This document shows positions 48,601 to 60,780 of a DNA stretch of 64,000 nt, piece after piece; within the stretch, counting starts at the first letter, position 1; each line of letters begins with the position of its first letter. The notes under the pieces are model-generated. The model saw only the letters and a program-made list of their open reading frames with translations. It made no database searches and was not told where the DNA came from. The position numbers were made by a program, and so were the translations under genes. The DNA lies in assembly GCF_003073045.1 (NCBI RefSeq), contig NC_037592.1, positions 10,692,007 through 10,756,006 of the forward strand, written 5' to 3'. This DNA is from Pomacea canaliculata (lineage: Eukaryota > Mollusca > Gastropoda > Architaenioglossa > Ampullariidae).

Positions 48601-50838
48601 CTCGCCGGCTTTACAGCGGAGGGGCATCAGATGTAGGGTGCACCACTTACCTTACGACTTGCAGGTACCTGTGACAAGGTGTGTGGCCACTTACAAGCTA
48701 CCAGAGTCTGCAAAAGCACACCTTCCACGCGATACAAGAAGCATTTAGGGTTACGTGTGTAAACGACGGATTGGGCGGTTCGCAGTAACAGCTGACGCGG
48801 CAAACGTCCAGCAATTTCGCTCTGTCTGGCTTAAATTTCAGACACACGAGTACACAAACAGTGAGTGTGTGTGCATGAAAGTTGGCGGTGGGGGTGGGGT
48901 GAGTGTTGGCTTGTATGCCTAAAAATGCGATTGTGTTAAACACTGGCATATAACTCAGCCACTGAGAATGACACGAGAAAAAGAAAAGCAGAAAATGTAG
49001 AGACAAGGATAAACTGATGAATATTCTCTCCCTTTAAGATCTGTTGTACATTCCCATTTACTCTGTTTAAAAAAATTTGAAAGACACACGCCTAAATTAC
49101 AAATCACACCAGAAATTAAAAGCATGATTCACAGAGTACCAGCCTATCTCCACTAGTAGTCTTTAGAACTCTATTAATAGTTTCATGAGATACTGCTGGG
49201 TGTGCTGCAATAGATTGTGACTGAAGGGAAAAAAATAGTTATAAAATATCTACAGCAAGATGCTTGCACTTGCCTGCAAACAGTACTGATGGTAATATTT
49301 CACAGCACCAGCGCAACAACTAGCATGGTAAAGATACTTCTTTACAAAGTTACTTATCAATTAGTTTTGTTTAGACTGGTGGCCCATGTTGCCATAAATC
49401 CAATGTCCCATTTGTGTCAGGGGAATGATAAATGTAGAAATGACTTGGATTATTACACTTTGAACGGAGGATAACTTTTTCGCTGACCTGAAAATTATTT
49501 GAAGGTTTCCTCTTGAGTAAAGCTGCTCTAAGCTTTCAAGAATAACAAAACCAAAAAAAAATCAAACTCCAACAGCATTACATCTTTTTATAGAATAATT
49601 TATTTCTTGCATTGGATGCACTAAATAACCTATGAGACTACTAACACAAGCATTCCATCAGGTCTCCATCACAAGTATGAAAAACATATGATCAGTCTCA
49701 CACTGCCATTCTAGATTTATGTTAAAAATAGATATCCAGCATTTCTATAAGCTGAATGCATGTGTGTGTGTGCGCGCATGCACAAGCTAGCAACTAAGAC
49801 TTTTTTTACAGTTCTACAAACAAGTATATGCAGAGAAAAAACAGTATTCCCAAGATGGGATATGAACTCAGGGCAGTTGACTTTTAAAGTCCTGGTAACA
49901 AGTATTTCATTAGTGAAAGTTGACAAAAACACCATCATGTACAGTACCAAAAAAAATGGAAACAGCAATTATAGTCTATTCCACATTATTTTCTCTTTGT
50001 TTTTTTTATGACTACAGTATTTATGAAACATTACAGCATTCCTTTATCAACTTAAAAATTTACTAATTAAAATGTGCATAGATTTCAAACACCAACACTT
50101 ATTAATCACACACATTCATAACAATGAGAAGCAAGAGTTACATTATTTTTTTCTTTTTTGTGGGAGCCTCAAACTATGAGCTTTTTGTTCGGGGTTTGAT
50201 AAGTTTTTCAATCAGCTCAGATCATCTTGGACCAGTTCCTAGTGACAATATTTCTTTCAAAAAATATAAACACACACACACAGATAGTGCTACCAAATAC
50301 TGCCTTCCACTCTAAAATGATGCTTTCTTTGTTGTTTTTTTTATAGAAGCAGGTACATTCTACACACATTGCTGCAGAGGGTGTCTTAGCTAAGCAGGTA
50401 ACTTAATCATTTATGTAACAACAGCAATACTGATGTGCCAAAGTGATAAAGATTACCAGATCTTGCATGCTGAGAATATAAATTCAAAGCCTGTTACAAG
50501 AAAGGTCCTTAGGATATGATTAAGTTAACTTATAAAAAAAAAAATGGGTTAATAACAAAACTGACACTATATTTCTCCTGTATTTTAGCATTCTCCTTTC
50601 TTCATGATAAATTGGATGACTCAGATGCCTGTAAAGAAAAAAATTGGAGAGGCAAATAAAACTGAAATGGAAAACCACTGAGAGAGAGAGAGAAATAAAC
50701 ATTTTAATAAATTTAATCTAAACAAAATTATTTATTTAAGATTAATTTTATCTCATGCATTATTATGAAAGACTTTGCAGCACTGTAGTGATGCATCTAT
50801 GCCGCCGCTGTTAAATATGAAATAGACTAGGTACATAC

Positions 50839-50984
50839 TTTAATTGCAGCAGATTCTCGCCTCAACTCTTGAATAACCAGCGCCAAAGCCTCAGGATTGA
50901 TGCCATTCTCACACAATCTGACACACAGGGCTAGGGTATCTGTGTCCAAGCCGGTGTTCAACAATTTGGATATTTCGGCAAGGA
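50839..50984 (-). pseudogene. MZT1: MZT1 core exon, second copy
   Basis: 146 bp with acceptor CTGTGCAG and donor AAA|GTATG both intact. It differs from the first copy by two bases: one silent, and one that gives Glu in AEISKLL, the residue also found in human MZT1. No N-terminal exon was seen, and the candidate last exon lies on the other strand at 54,758. So as assembled it cannot make the full protein, although the exon itself looks unharmed. Confidence 0.6.
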
Positions 50985-51491
50985 CTGCACAGAACATAAA
51001 GCAAAATTTTCGCTGATTAATGCTAATGTTTAGATGTTTTGAGTAATATGAATGGAAACTTTGTGTATAGGTTGTTGTTGGTTTGGTACTGCGCGACACG
51101 ACAAACTAAATGGATCGTAGGAAGACGGTAACCAAACGTCAAGCAAAAAAATTTAAACACAGAACCATTACTTTTGTGCCGAAAACAATAAACATTTTGA
51201 GAGTTACATGCAAAATAAAAGATATATTTATTTATGAAAAGTAGGAAAGAGCGTACTGTCTAATGTTTCTCTGGCATTCGATACTTTGGGCTTCCCTCCA
51301 GCTTCTGCCATTTTTGTTTATGACTGACGAGCTCAAGAAATATTCTTCTATGCTAAATTTTTATATTATTATCCTCTTTATAAAAGAAAGGCTTTAATAT
51401 ATTAAATATATTCTACATATATATCTATCAAAATTATTATATAATTATATATAAATTATTTCGAATCTTGTCGCTGTACATCACAAGCGAA

Positions 51492-51504
51492 CGGAAGTGA
51501 CGTA
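51492..51504 (-). promoter_or_regulatory. ETS/CRE composite in the second promoter copy
   Basis: CGGAAGTGACGTA, identical over this word to the first copy (reverse complement at 20,989-21,001) although surrounding bases differ. Confidence 0.5.
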
Positions 51505-51748
51505 ATATTGAGTTGCAATCGGCGGTTTGAACGAATGGACGTTACTCCTCTCAAAGCAAGTTGGGGCACATATCATATACAGAACATGAGGAAGAAAAGT
51601 AGGGATTTAACTGAATCAGTGTGCTGAGACTTAAAATATTTAAGGAATCAAATGTTTATCGATTGTTTTTCGAGTCGTCGATCATGCCTTTCTTGCTGTT
51701 CATTGCTAGACGGAAACTTTTGAAAATACATTTGTCATTGTGAAGACA

Positions 51749-54319
51749 ATGAATCGTTTGAATGTGCGTGTCAGTCAAAGTGTTAGTGTAAGTAGAGTTT
51801 AAATCTCCTCATTCCTGTTTTAATCAGACATCTCATTTCGATAACAGTGTTTCTTTACTTGCTGATGTATCATCGTAATCAGAATCTAAAGTCCAGAAGG
51901 GAATGCGTTAAGAAACAAGTATTAGATGCATGAGCAATTACCCACTGAGCGTGGTGTTTATAGTTTTGATGCTTGGATTTTAAATTAATTTCTGATTACA
52001 GTGTTTATTAGTAATAGATTGAACCATTTTAACTCATGCAGTTCTGCTTGTTACTTTATGGTTGATAGTTTCCTGTTTGGGGGTGTGCATGCTTTCTTAG
52101 GAGTGTGAGTATTCGCTTTACAAATTTTGTGTTTATTATTATTATGCCTCAGTTTAGGAGTTATGTAAAAATTGATGTAAACAGCCATGTTTGTTGTTCA
52201 TTATTTTTCAGGGATGGCATAGCAGAAATAGAGCAGTAGATGAATGTATTTCTTCCACTGAGACAGTGATGAGCTAGAGGGGAAAGTAGAATGTGTGTGA
52301 ATGGAATTCACTGGTTTTGCATTCAAGCCAGTGAACCTCAAAAGTTTCAAGAATCAGTCCAAAATTAAAAAAGAAAGCTAGATCACTCCATTGTCACAGA
52401 ATTAAAACATTGAACCACAAAATTATGGATGATTTTAGATTAAACAAATTTTAACAATAATTTTGTTATAATTCTTTTGCAGAATCCAAGTGGACTAAAA
52501 ATGACAGCATATATCTATCTTTCAACATAAATATTTGAGATCAGGTTATTTTGAAGCTTATAGTGGGAGAAGAGAAAATTTTGGATTCAAAGTTCAGAAT
52601 GTATCCTTGATGGGCAGAAGGGCAGCAGCATTATTTAGCATGCAGACGTGAAAACAGCAGGAAAAAGACCGCCCCTTGAAGAGGGTAATGATGAGCTGAC
52701 ACTTGGTCACTCAAACTACTTACTCAGAATCAAAATACTCCCTTGAAAACATCCATGATGAACAAACATCAGTCAAAGATGTCTTTGAAAGATGTGTGTT
52801 TAGACTCTGTTTTTGATCCTAGTCCCTTCCCTCATGGTGATGCAAAACAACAACAGTTGGCAGGAAGAAAGATGCCTGCTTCACCAGATGATGTCCATCC
52901 TCTTCCTTTGAATGTACATGCTCAGAGCCACAGTGCTGAAGGTATCAGGACATTATCCAGACTTGGTATAAAAGAAGGGGCGTACCATCCGAGCCCCAGG
53001 CAAGTGCCCCACAGTCTTCTGAATTGTGGAAGCAGTCTGCATTCTGATGCATACCTTCGACAAGCTCTTACCAGTCCTTACACCAGAAGGACAAAAGATA
53101 CATTGTTTCCAAGTTCTAAAGATGGTACAAATAACATGATGGCTGCCAGTCCATATGTAGCAAATGTTAGGACTACAGGTTTCTTAAAAAAAGATGATGG
53201 AACAAACCATGTGAAGTATGGAGAGACTTCTAGGCATGAGATTTTTAAGACACCAATAAGGTGAGAAATATTTGAATGGCATTTGCACAAAAGGGTTTAT
53301 TATTTACTCTGTGTACAAAGTACCCTTTGGGCTGTATTATCTTTACCAACTAGGGTCTTGTTGTTACAACGACAGTATAAATGAATTGAGAAAGAACATT
53401 ATCTGTATGATATTTATTGTTTGTGTACATGTAAGCAGATATGTGAATGGTGATGTATAAAAATTTGTTATTCTTTCCAACTTCCTTTGTAAAATATTAG
53501 GAAAGAAGAGACTATACAACAGAAGTATAGACCAAATCATGAGATGTCTCCACCCTCATCAGTGTCATCTGACAGCAGCTCTTGGAGTCGTCACTGCTCA
53601 CATAACCCATTTGAAATAGGATCTGATCGCCTACATTTCCCCATGTTCAGTCCTGGATTGCTTCACACAGTATCCACACCATCAAGTACTGAGGTCAGAA
53701 GGATTTGATCGTTAAAAACATAGGTCAAGACTATTGAAGGAGTCTTTGATGAGGTTGCTGCCATTTTAATTGAATTATTTGATTTGAGCATAATGTCTTT
53801 TTCATAAACATTCACAGACCTACATCTTTAGCCATATTTAGCAATCAAAATGTTAGGTTTATATAGCAAAGCTTGAGTAAGGAAATTTGTGTAATGATAG
53901 TGGTCTATATATTTTCTTAATGCTGTCTTCTAGGGGATATGTACATTTACTGTTGGTCCACAAGTAGACATTATAATCAGATGCTGTGCTTCTGTGTCAT
54001 GCTGTCAGTTTCATTTCTTATATTTTTATTTCACAGAGAAGCCAGATAATGCGATGAGCAAATGTCTGAATGAAAGCTTTAATGAAATCTGATTTTTATT
54101 TACAGATAGGTGATCAATCTGTTGTGTTGCTTACATGAAGATGTAGCACATAATGTAATAATTACCTTTTGTATTTTTGTGTGCTTTAAAAACATTTTTC
54201 ATCAAACTAAAATGCTTTCAAAAGGGAGGGTCATTCAGATGGAATATTGAACACCTTGCTGAATTGCGACCAGTACACATTGATGAGAAGGACATCAAAC
54301 GACAGCTTGCAAGATATAG
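51749..54319 (+). pseudogene. BORA: Truncated BORA duplicate, exons 1-4 only
   Basis: Exons 51749-51787, 52639-53260, 53501-53693 and 54225-54319 correspond to exons 1-4 of the full gene, and all splice sites are kept. Exon 2 carries two extra bases (CTTACTCAG against CTTTCAG, near 52,727) that shift the frame and stop translation soon after. By eye, base differences in exon 2 after that point are about six amino-acid-changing to one silent; in exon 3, three to one. A 50-bp insertion lies at 52,505-52,554. Exons 5-13 are missing. Confidence 0.85.
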
Positions 54320-54355
54320 GTAATCTTTAGGCTAATGATGACTACAACTACGTTA

Positions 54356-54627
54356 GCAAACTAAGGGAACTAGCAGAAACTAAGGGAAACTAAAGGAAAC
54401 AAGCAGAAACTAAGGGAAACTAGCAGAAACTAAGGGAATCTAAGGGAAACTGAAGGAAACAAGCAGAAACTAAGGGAAACTAAGAGAAACTAGCAGAAAC
54501 AAAGGGAAACTAGCAGAAACTTAGGGAAACGGAGGTAAACTAGCGGAAACTATAGGAAACTAGCAGAAACTAAGGGAAAATAGCAGAATCTAAGGGAAAC
54601 TAGCAGAAACTTAGGGAAACGAAGAAG
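54356..54627. repeat. Minisatellite, ~20-bp unit
   Basis: Imperfect repeats of GGGAAACTAGCAGAAACTAA, with half-unit shifts, at the exact point where BORA intron 4 homology stops and shortly before the directly duplicated block begins. Confidence 0.92.
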
Positions 54628-54757
54628 ACTGACCGCTGGTACACCATCGTGTACTCCTACCTTCCCTCGCACGGGCGAAACCATTTGAAAACACGCCCAT
54701 TTCGACTTCGGCCTTTAATTTACAAATCCCAATTTTCCCATTTTTTATTATCTTCAG

Positions 54758-54865
54758 AAGCTGTACAGAAGAACAATGGGTGGATGGAGGCTTCAGATAA
54801 CATCATCGAAAAAAGCAGCAGCAGAAAGAGTCGGGGTAGAAAGCAGAGAGAACAAAACTAAATGC
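54758..54865 (+). pseudogene. Copy of the candidate MZT1 C-terminal exon
   Basis: Same acceptor and frames as 23,466-23,573 with a 3-base insertion. It now lies on the opposite strand from, and beyond, the second MZT1 core exon, so it cannot be spliced to it. Confidence 0.5.
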
Positions 54866-56584
54866 TAGGATATTTCAAGGAGGTGACAACTGCGTTTCTG
54901 TGGCCTGTGAATTTTCTGGAATTTACTGTATTATTATGGCAGAATTGTGTAGCTACGTTTCTTCGTTGGAATTTGGCATGCTGAACAGCTGTATAGATGT
55001 TTTATTCATTTTTGGAAAATCACCTTGGATTATCCAGCTTTTTTGCTGCACTGTATCAGCCTCTGTATACCAAACTGTGTGCTAATTCCCCCTCCCTCCC
55101 CCCACCCCCCGCAACCAGTTCATCACCTATTTTCTGATGGAAAAAAGAGACTTACAAGAAACTGAATTTAAAAACTGTGACATCGTTATTATCCTCATCT
55201 TCAGTTAAGGGCAGGCAGCTGAGGTAAAAATTTTCTTTTATGTTTTATGGGATAGAGCATATTTTTGCAGTCACCTTAATTTTAAAAAAATTTGGTCTAC
55301 ACATCTGTACTACACTAGTTGCCCCTCCGTATTCGCAAAAAATGCACTCTTCTTTCAAAAGGTCTTTAGATATTTATCTCTTTCTTGAACCAGAGCCTTG
55401 ATCTTCTAGTATTGTGCATAGCTCTATCTCTCTCTCTTTTGAGTGTGAGAGAGAGAGACATGAACTGACTTTTGTATTACACCAAAGAATGGCTTTAAGG
55501 TCTTGCAATTATTATTACTTAGATTTCTAGAAAACTTGGAACATTAACATTAATGGTGTATGTTATCAGCACGTTACAAACTTTTAAAGTTATCTAAATA
55601 CGCCAGATAGGCATCAAAATTAACTCATTGATTATTTATTACTAGAATAGTAATACATGTATTTCAGAAAATAGAGAAGACCAAAGATTCATAAATAATA
55701 CCTCTTTCAGACCGTACATGAGAAAAACTAACGCATTGATGACTATCACTTAGGTCCTTACAAATGCATGAAAGGTCTTTACGAGGTCCTTACCTGGCAC
55801 CATCCCAAATCAGGCCGCTGTCTGCTAACTGACAATGGCATTGCGACTCCAGAAGCATGGAGGGGATTCGAGTGGGATCCATGTTGATATCTTTGTCAGT
55901 TGCATTCCAGTGACGTTGGGCACAGTTATGTGGCATGCCACTGAAAATCTGTGGCAGACGTCATCATTATATGAGGGCGTTGTACTACTTTAGTCTGGTT
56001 TCCAACCTTTTTTCTTTTATTACAACTTGTTTGTTTGATACATGCACACGGGCACACATACACAAAGGCAGTCTTCTTGTCAATGTGCCCGGTCTTGTGA
56101 CTGGAACACTTGTGACGTCACATTTGTGCACAAATATGCCTGTGAGGTCCTGCATGATGCTAAAGAGGTATTGAAGTAGACGGAAGTTGTTTTTTCTTGT
56201 ATTTTGATAGCTTCTCCCTCTGGAGCTTGCTTGGGCTGAAAAAAAAAAGATGCAAAAAGACTTCCTACACTCCGTACCTGGTTGTGTTGGTATCGATCAG
56301 TGAAGAAAGAATAGGTGAACTGCAAATAATTTATGTTATCCATACACGCATTCTGAAAACGTTCGCTACTAACTAGAGTTTCCATTAGAGTATATAGAAG
56401 TTATATAAACGTTCTGTATTGTATGTACAGGGCTCCTCTTCTCGTCCCTGACTGGTTTCCCCTTGCTCGTCTTATCTCTCTGCAAATAATTAAAAATACT
56501 GCTTTTGCCTCCCTTATCTTTTCCAGAGCTAACAGTACTCCCAAGCATGCAAAGTAAACACAGCCTTCCTCTCCTTGTTTTAAA

Positions 56585-56949
56585 ATTTATAATGTTTTCA
56601 ATAGTAGGTTGCCGAAAAGCTTTGCGCTGGGCCTTCTTTCTAGCGCGCTAGGCCACCCTACATTCCTTTGTGAACCAAGGCACCCGTGGGTGGTTATTTC
56701 AATGCCTCCGTGTAGGGATTGTCTCTGATGCGATTTCAGTCAAAATTGAGGTGAAGACTTTGGCAGGATGTTACATAGGATCATTGCCAAAGTCCCCAAC
56801 CTCAAAATTAAAAGTGGAGTTTCAGAGAAGGCGGGTGCAGCAGATGGTCTGAAAAGCAGGCCAGTCCGCTTTAGCCAAATTCCACTCGCCGCTATTAAGA
56901 TTATTGTCCCGTTCCAGACTATTTTTAAATTTTAAAATTATAGGGAAAT
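56585..56949 (-). mobile_element. LINE endonuclease fragment, second copy
   Basis: Copy of the left end of the Jockey/I-like fragment, carrying only the last third of the endonuclease domain and the linker (HPRVPWFTN). The remaining part and the RTE-like LINE of the first copy are absent. Confidence 0.8.
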
Positions 56950-57696
56950 AAAAAATAAAACTGTCACAAAGCAAGCAAAAGCAACATAAAATGCTTTTCC
57001 TGAGCTAACACTACTCCCAAGCATGCAAAGTAAACACAGTCGTCAGGATAGGGTAAATAAAATCAGAAGAAACATGAGGAACTTACTTCTTTTTCTTCTT
57101 CTTTTCCCTTCCATCACTATTTTGAAAATAAAAGAGAAAAAAGTCACTTCAAAATTATAAAACATTAGGTCTAAAACATTAAAGAATTTTTAAGGCGGCC
57201 AAAGGACCACATATGCATTAAATCCCTGTATCTACACACCCCCCCCCCACACACACACACAAATGCAATCCATTCATTTTGAAAATAAATGACAATGAAA
57301 TGAGAACAACTTGAACAAAAATAACATTGAAACTGAAACGAATGGTTACATAAACATTAAACTAGAGGCTGAAAAAAAAAGTCACAGGTTCAATACATTG
57401 TGACTTTTGCTGTCATTCATTTACCTAAATAATCCATATATGAAGTAACAATTTGCTTGACTAAACAGTCATCCACCTACCTAAATAACACCGCTTCTTC
57501 TGGTAGATCTTCGGTAATCGATCGAAGGTATCTAATCTGCATTGAATTTGGACATGGTTGGAATTAATAAATATATAGTATATTTACTTTAGAGTATATA
57601 TAAGTTATATAAACGTTCTGTATTGTGTATGTACAGGGCTCCTCCTGTCTTCCAGGAAGCTTTCATATCGTGTCTTTTTCTTTATGATGGTTTTAC

Positions 57697-57927
57697 CTTT
57701 TCGGCAATTAGAAATTTATTAGTTTCTGTATGGAGAATGAGACTAAGTTTTAAGAAGTCCTCCAACGATAATCCTTCAGATATAGTTTGGAGAAAACCAA
57801 ATAGCTGTTGCACAGCTCGTAACTTTCTTCGGTAACGCTTCAGTTTATGATTAATTTGAGTCTTTAACACAAAAGATTTAACAAGAGATTTAACACCAAA
57901 AACTGGATGACAGCAAGCAGAAGTCAC
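57697..57927 (-). CDS. Exon module type E, copy 2 (intact)
   Basis: Open version of the most diverged module: SLVKSFVLKTQINHKLKRYR, then AVQQLFGFLQTISEGLSLED, ending NKFLIAEK before AAAG|GTAAAA. It shows that the module pattern (basic patch, then xxF/LxxTIxEGLSLED) is kept across strongly diverged copies. Confidence 0.45.
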
Positions 57928-58740
57928 AGGTCATTTCGTGTTTCCTGCTCGGGCTCCATCTCTTGCGCTGGAGTCTTTTGCTCTGGAGTCTCTTGCGCTG
58001 GACTCTGGGAAATGGTAGACCGTTGGTCTGAGAATTTCATCATCTCAATGTTCTCATATAAGTGAATTTACAATTTCCAAAAGAAGAAAGACTGCTCTTA
58101 TCATGCTCCGTGAGCCGGCCTGCCTGTGGTTGCCTCCTGCCTGTGGTTGCAGGGGGGCAATTTGTCCCTCTTCCTTGTTTGTCCCCCTTCCTTGTTTCTG
58201 GCATCCTTCCTCCGCAGACTCTTGTGCTGGAGTCTGGAAAAATGGTAGACCGTTGGTATGAGAATTTCATAATCTCGATGTTCTCATATAACTGAATTTA
58301 CAATTTCTAAAAGAAGAAAGACTACTTATTCTTCTGGGGACCAAATGTGTTGTAACTAAATATTTCCTTGAGGCTTTGGTTAGTGCGCATTACTATGGAG
58401 CAGAAAGTCACTGATTTGAGGCAACTTAGACTTGGCTGGCCAAGCCACCGATTATTCAATCTCAATGTATCTGATAGGGAAACGCCAGCACACATTCAAA
58501 AGGCCAAGAGACCAAGTCTTTGATGATAAATGTTGTCATTAATAGCAATCAGTAACTTTTTAAAGAGATGTTTTGGCAACAGTTTAGAGTTGATTATGAA
58601 TAAAGATAAATGAATGTCCTGGTTTTAAATTTGATCTCAGGCATGCTGTTTTAATTTTCTGCATGTTTCAACTATTTACAAAACTTGTTCCTCTATGACC
58701 TTAGAGCCTTAAATTAGTTACTGGCTTTATGATGGTTTAC

Positions 58741-58904
58741 CTTTTATCTGTAATAAATCGTGTCATACGATCTATCAGAATATTACTGAGAGGAAGGATT
58801 TCCTCAAACTGCAAGGTTTCTGCCATGGTGGCAATGTACGACGTTAAATGGTGTATTGCCTTTTTCTTTCTTCTATATGTTGAGCCCTTTTGATGGTTCG
58901 GTTG
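58741..58904 (-). CDS. Exon module type D, copy 2 (short by three bases in homopolymers)
   Basis: Same splice borders as D1. Length differs in T and C runs only. Encodes AIHHLTSYIATMAETLQF. Confidence 0.4.
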
Positions 58905-59153
58905 CTGAAAAAAATAAACACGCAAAAAGACTTCTTACACTCCGTACCTGGTTGTGTTGGTATCGATCAGTGAAGAAAGAATAGGTGAACTGCAAATAAT
59001 TTATGTTATCCATACACGCATTGTGAAAACTTTCCTCACTCACTCTCGTTATTCACGCTCTTTCATCTGCAACCTTCTCATAACTCCAAGACACACTAAA
59101 TGCATATAATCTAATGGAAACTGTGAAACCATTCCTAAGAGTTCTGAGAGGAG

Positions 59154-59580
59154 ATTCTCCAGTTTTGTGATTTGAAAAGCACATTTCATCAAATGCTTAT
59201 TCTTCTGGGGACCAAATGTGTTGTAACTAAATATTTCCTTGAGGCTTTGGTTAGTGCGCATTACTATGGAGCAGAAAGTCACTGATTTGAGGCCAACTTA
59301 GACTTGTGGCTGGCCAAGCCCACCGATTATTTCAATCTCAATGTATCTGATAGGGAAACGCCAGCACACATTCAAAAGGCCAAGAGACCAAGTCTTTTGA
59401 TGATAAATGTTGTCATTAATAGCAATCAGTAACTTTTTAAAGAGATGTTTTGGCAACAGTTTAGAGTTGATTATGAATAAAGATAAATGAATGTCCTGGT
59501 TTTAAATTTGATCTCAGGCATGCTGTTTTAATTTTCTGCATGTTTCAACTATTTACAAAACTTGTTCCTCTATGACCTTA
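59154..59580 (-). mobile_element. Transposon-family fragments between modules
   Basis: Minus strand reads MKCAFQITKLENLLSELL, then MVSQFPLDYMHLVCLGVMRRL just left of it (59,049-59,155), preceded by RTNQSLKEIFSYNTFGPQK. Same family as 60,079-60,622. Confidence 0.6.
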
Positions 59581-59614
59581 GAGCCTTATAGTTACTGACT
59601 TTATGATGGTTTAC

Positions 59615-59933
59615 CTTTTTAGATTTGATAAACCTGTCCATGTTTTCAATAAGAAGTAAGCTTAATGGCAGGATGTCTTCTAATGTCAAGCCTGCTGCCA
59701 TAGTTTCAATGAAACCAGTGAGGTGATGGATAGCCTTTCTCTTACGTCTGTGGTGGGAGCCGCCTTTTGATGTTTCGTAAAAAATCGATGCATTCGGTCT
59801 ATTAAGATGTTACTTAGAGGAAGGATTTCCTCAAACTCCAATGCTTCTGCCATGGTGGCAATGTAAGAGGTTAAATGATGTATAGCCTTTTTTTTTCTTC
59901 GATGTGTTGAACCCCCTTTTGATGGTTCAGTTG
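59615..59933 (-). CDS. Fused modules: type D joined to type G
   Basis: The D module (acceptor side at 59,933) loses its last bases near 59,777 and joins directly, without intron, to a new type G (HHRRKRKAIHHLTGFIETMA, LTLEDILPLSLLLIENMDRF) that keeps its donor at 59,615. The join is out of frame. It looks like a deletion between neighbouring modules. Confidence 0.55.
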
Positions 59934-60078
59934 CTGAAAAAATAAACACGCAAAAAGACTTCTTACCTGGTTCGTACCTGGTTGTGTTGGTATCGATCAG
60001 TGAAGAAAGAATAGGTGAACTGCAAATAATTTATGTTATCCATACACGCATTGTGAAAACTTTCCTCACTCACTCTCG

Positions 60079-60622
60079 TTATTCACGCTCTTTCATCTGC
60101 AACCTTCTCATAACTCCAAGACACACTAAATGCATATAATCTAATGGAAACTGTGAAACCATTCCTAAGAGTTCTGAGAGGAGATTCTCCAGTTTTGTGA
60201 TTTGAAAAGCACATTTCATCAAATTGAGCATCCGTTCGAGGGAACAGCCAAGCTCAGGGTAAACAACCTTTCCATCCCAAAATCCTTTTTGTACACACTT
60301 TTCACACGCCATAATATCGTGAATGACCTTTCACTTGCTTTACAAACGCGCAAGCTAGTGCATCACTGATAAAACAAGACAAATTAATCTGTACACACTG
60401 AGGGATACCTTCTTGTGACGGTAAGGGGGTTGTTACCTCTGTAAATGTGGTTATCACCTTTTCCCGTGCATGAGTGAGAATGTGCACCCTCAGTATTTCA
60501 ATCTCAATGTATCTGATAGGGAAACGCCAGCACACATTCAAAAGGCCAAGAGACCAAGTCTTTTGATGATAAATGTTGTCATTAATAGCAATCAGTAACT
60601 TTTTAAAGAGATGTTTTGGCAA
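60079..60622 (-). mobile_element. DYMHLVCLGV transposon ORF, central part
   Basis: Two overlapping frames read, in order: LTHAREKVITT, INLSCFISDALACAFVKQVK, GHSRYYG, CEKCVQKGFWDGKVVYPELG (a Cys-x-x-Cys element), MKCAFQITKLENLLSELL and QFPLDYMHLVCLGVMRRL. This is the block order of the invertebrate transposase-like family. The C-terminal part is missing. Confidence 0.75.
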
Positions 60623-60780
60623 CAGTTTAGAGTTGATTATGAATAAAGATAAATGAATGTCCTGGTTTTAAATTTGATCTCAGGCATGCTGTTTTAATTT
60701 TCTGCATGTTTCAACTATTTACAAAACTTGTTCCTCTATGACCTTAGAGCCTTATAGTTACTGGCTTTATGATGGTTTAC

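Larger units (their letters stand above)
38865..50206. other. Unique region, no firm gene
   Basis: GC-rich just after the gap (about 39,130-39,210), then AT-rich. Apart from the LINE relic, G-rich tract and simple repeats listed separately I see no exon series. A Leu-rich frame at 42,120-42,401 arises from CTG-type trinucleotides. Confidence 0.45.
50207..54355. repeat. Inverted partial duplicate of the BORA-MZT1 block
   Basis: Reverse-orientation copy of 18,205-22,273. It ends inside BORA intron 4 where the minisatellite starts, and inside the MZT1 intron on the other side. Confidence 0.9.
54713..56949. repeat. Direct duplicate of 23,421-25,658
   Basis: Near-identical copy including the candidate MZT1 last exon (54,758-54,865, with one extra ATC codon) and part of the LINE endonuclease fragment. 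At its right edge the sequence jumps to homology with 28,297. Confidence 0.9.

Noticed and set aside
48250-48627. 125-codon minus and 98-codon plus frames
   Set aside because: They overlap each other, have no splice context and match no family I know.
54356-54627. CRISPR-like spaced repeat
   Set aside because: Eukaryotic context; units are contiguous and imperfect with no unique spacers, so it is an ordinary minisatellite.
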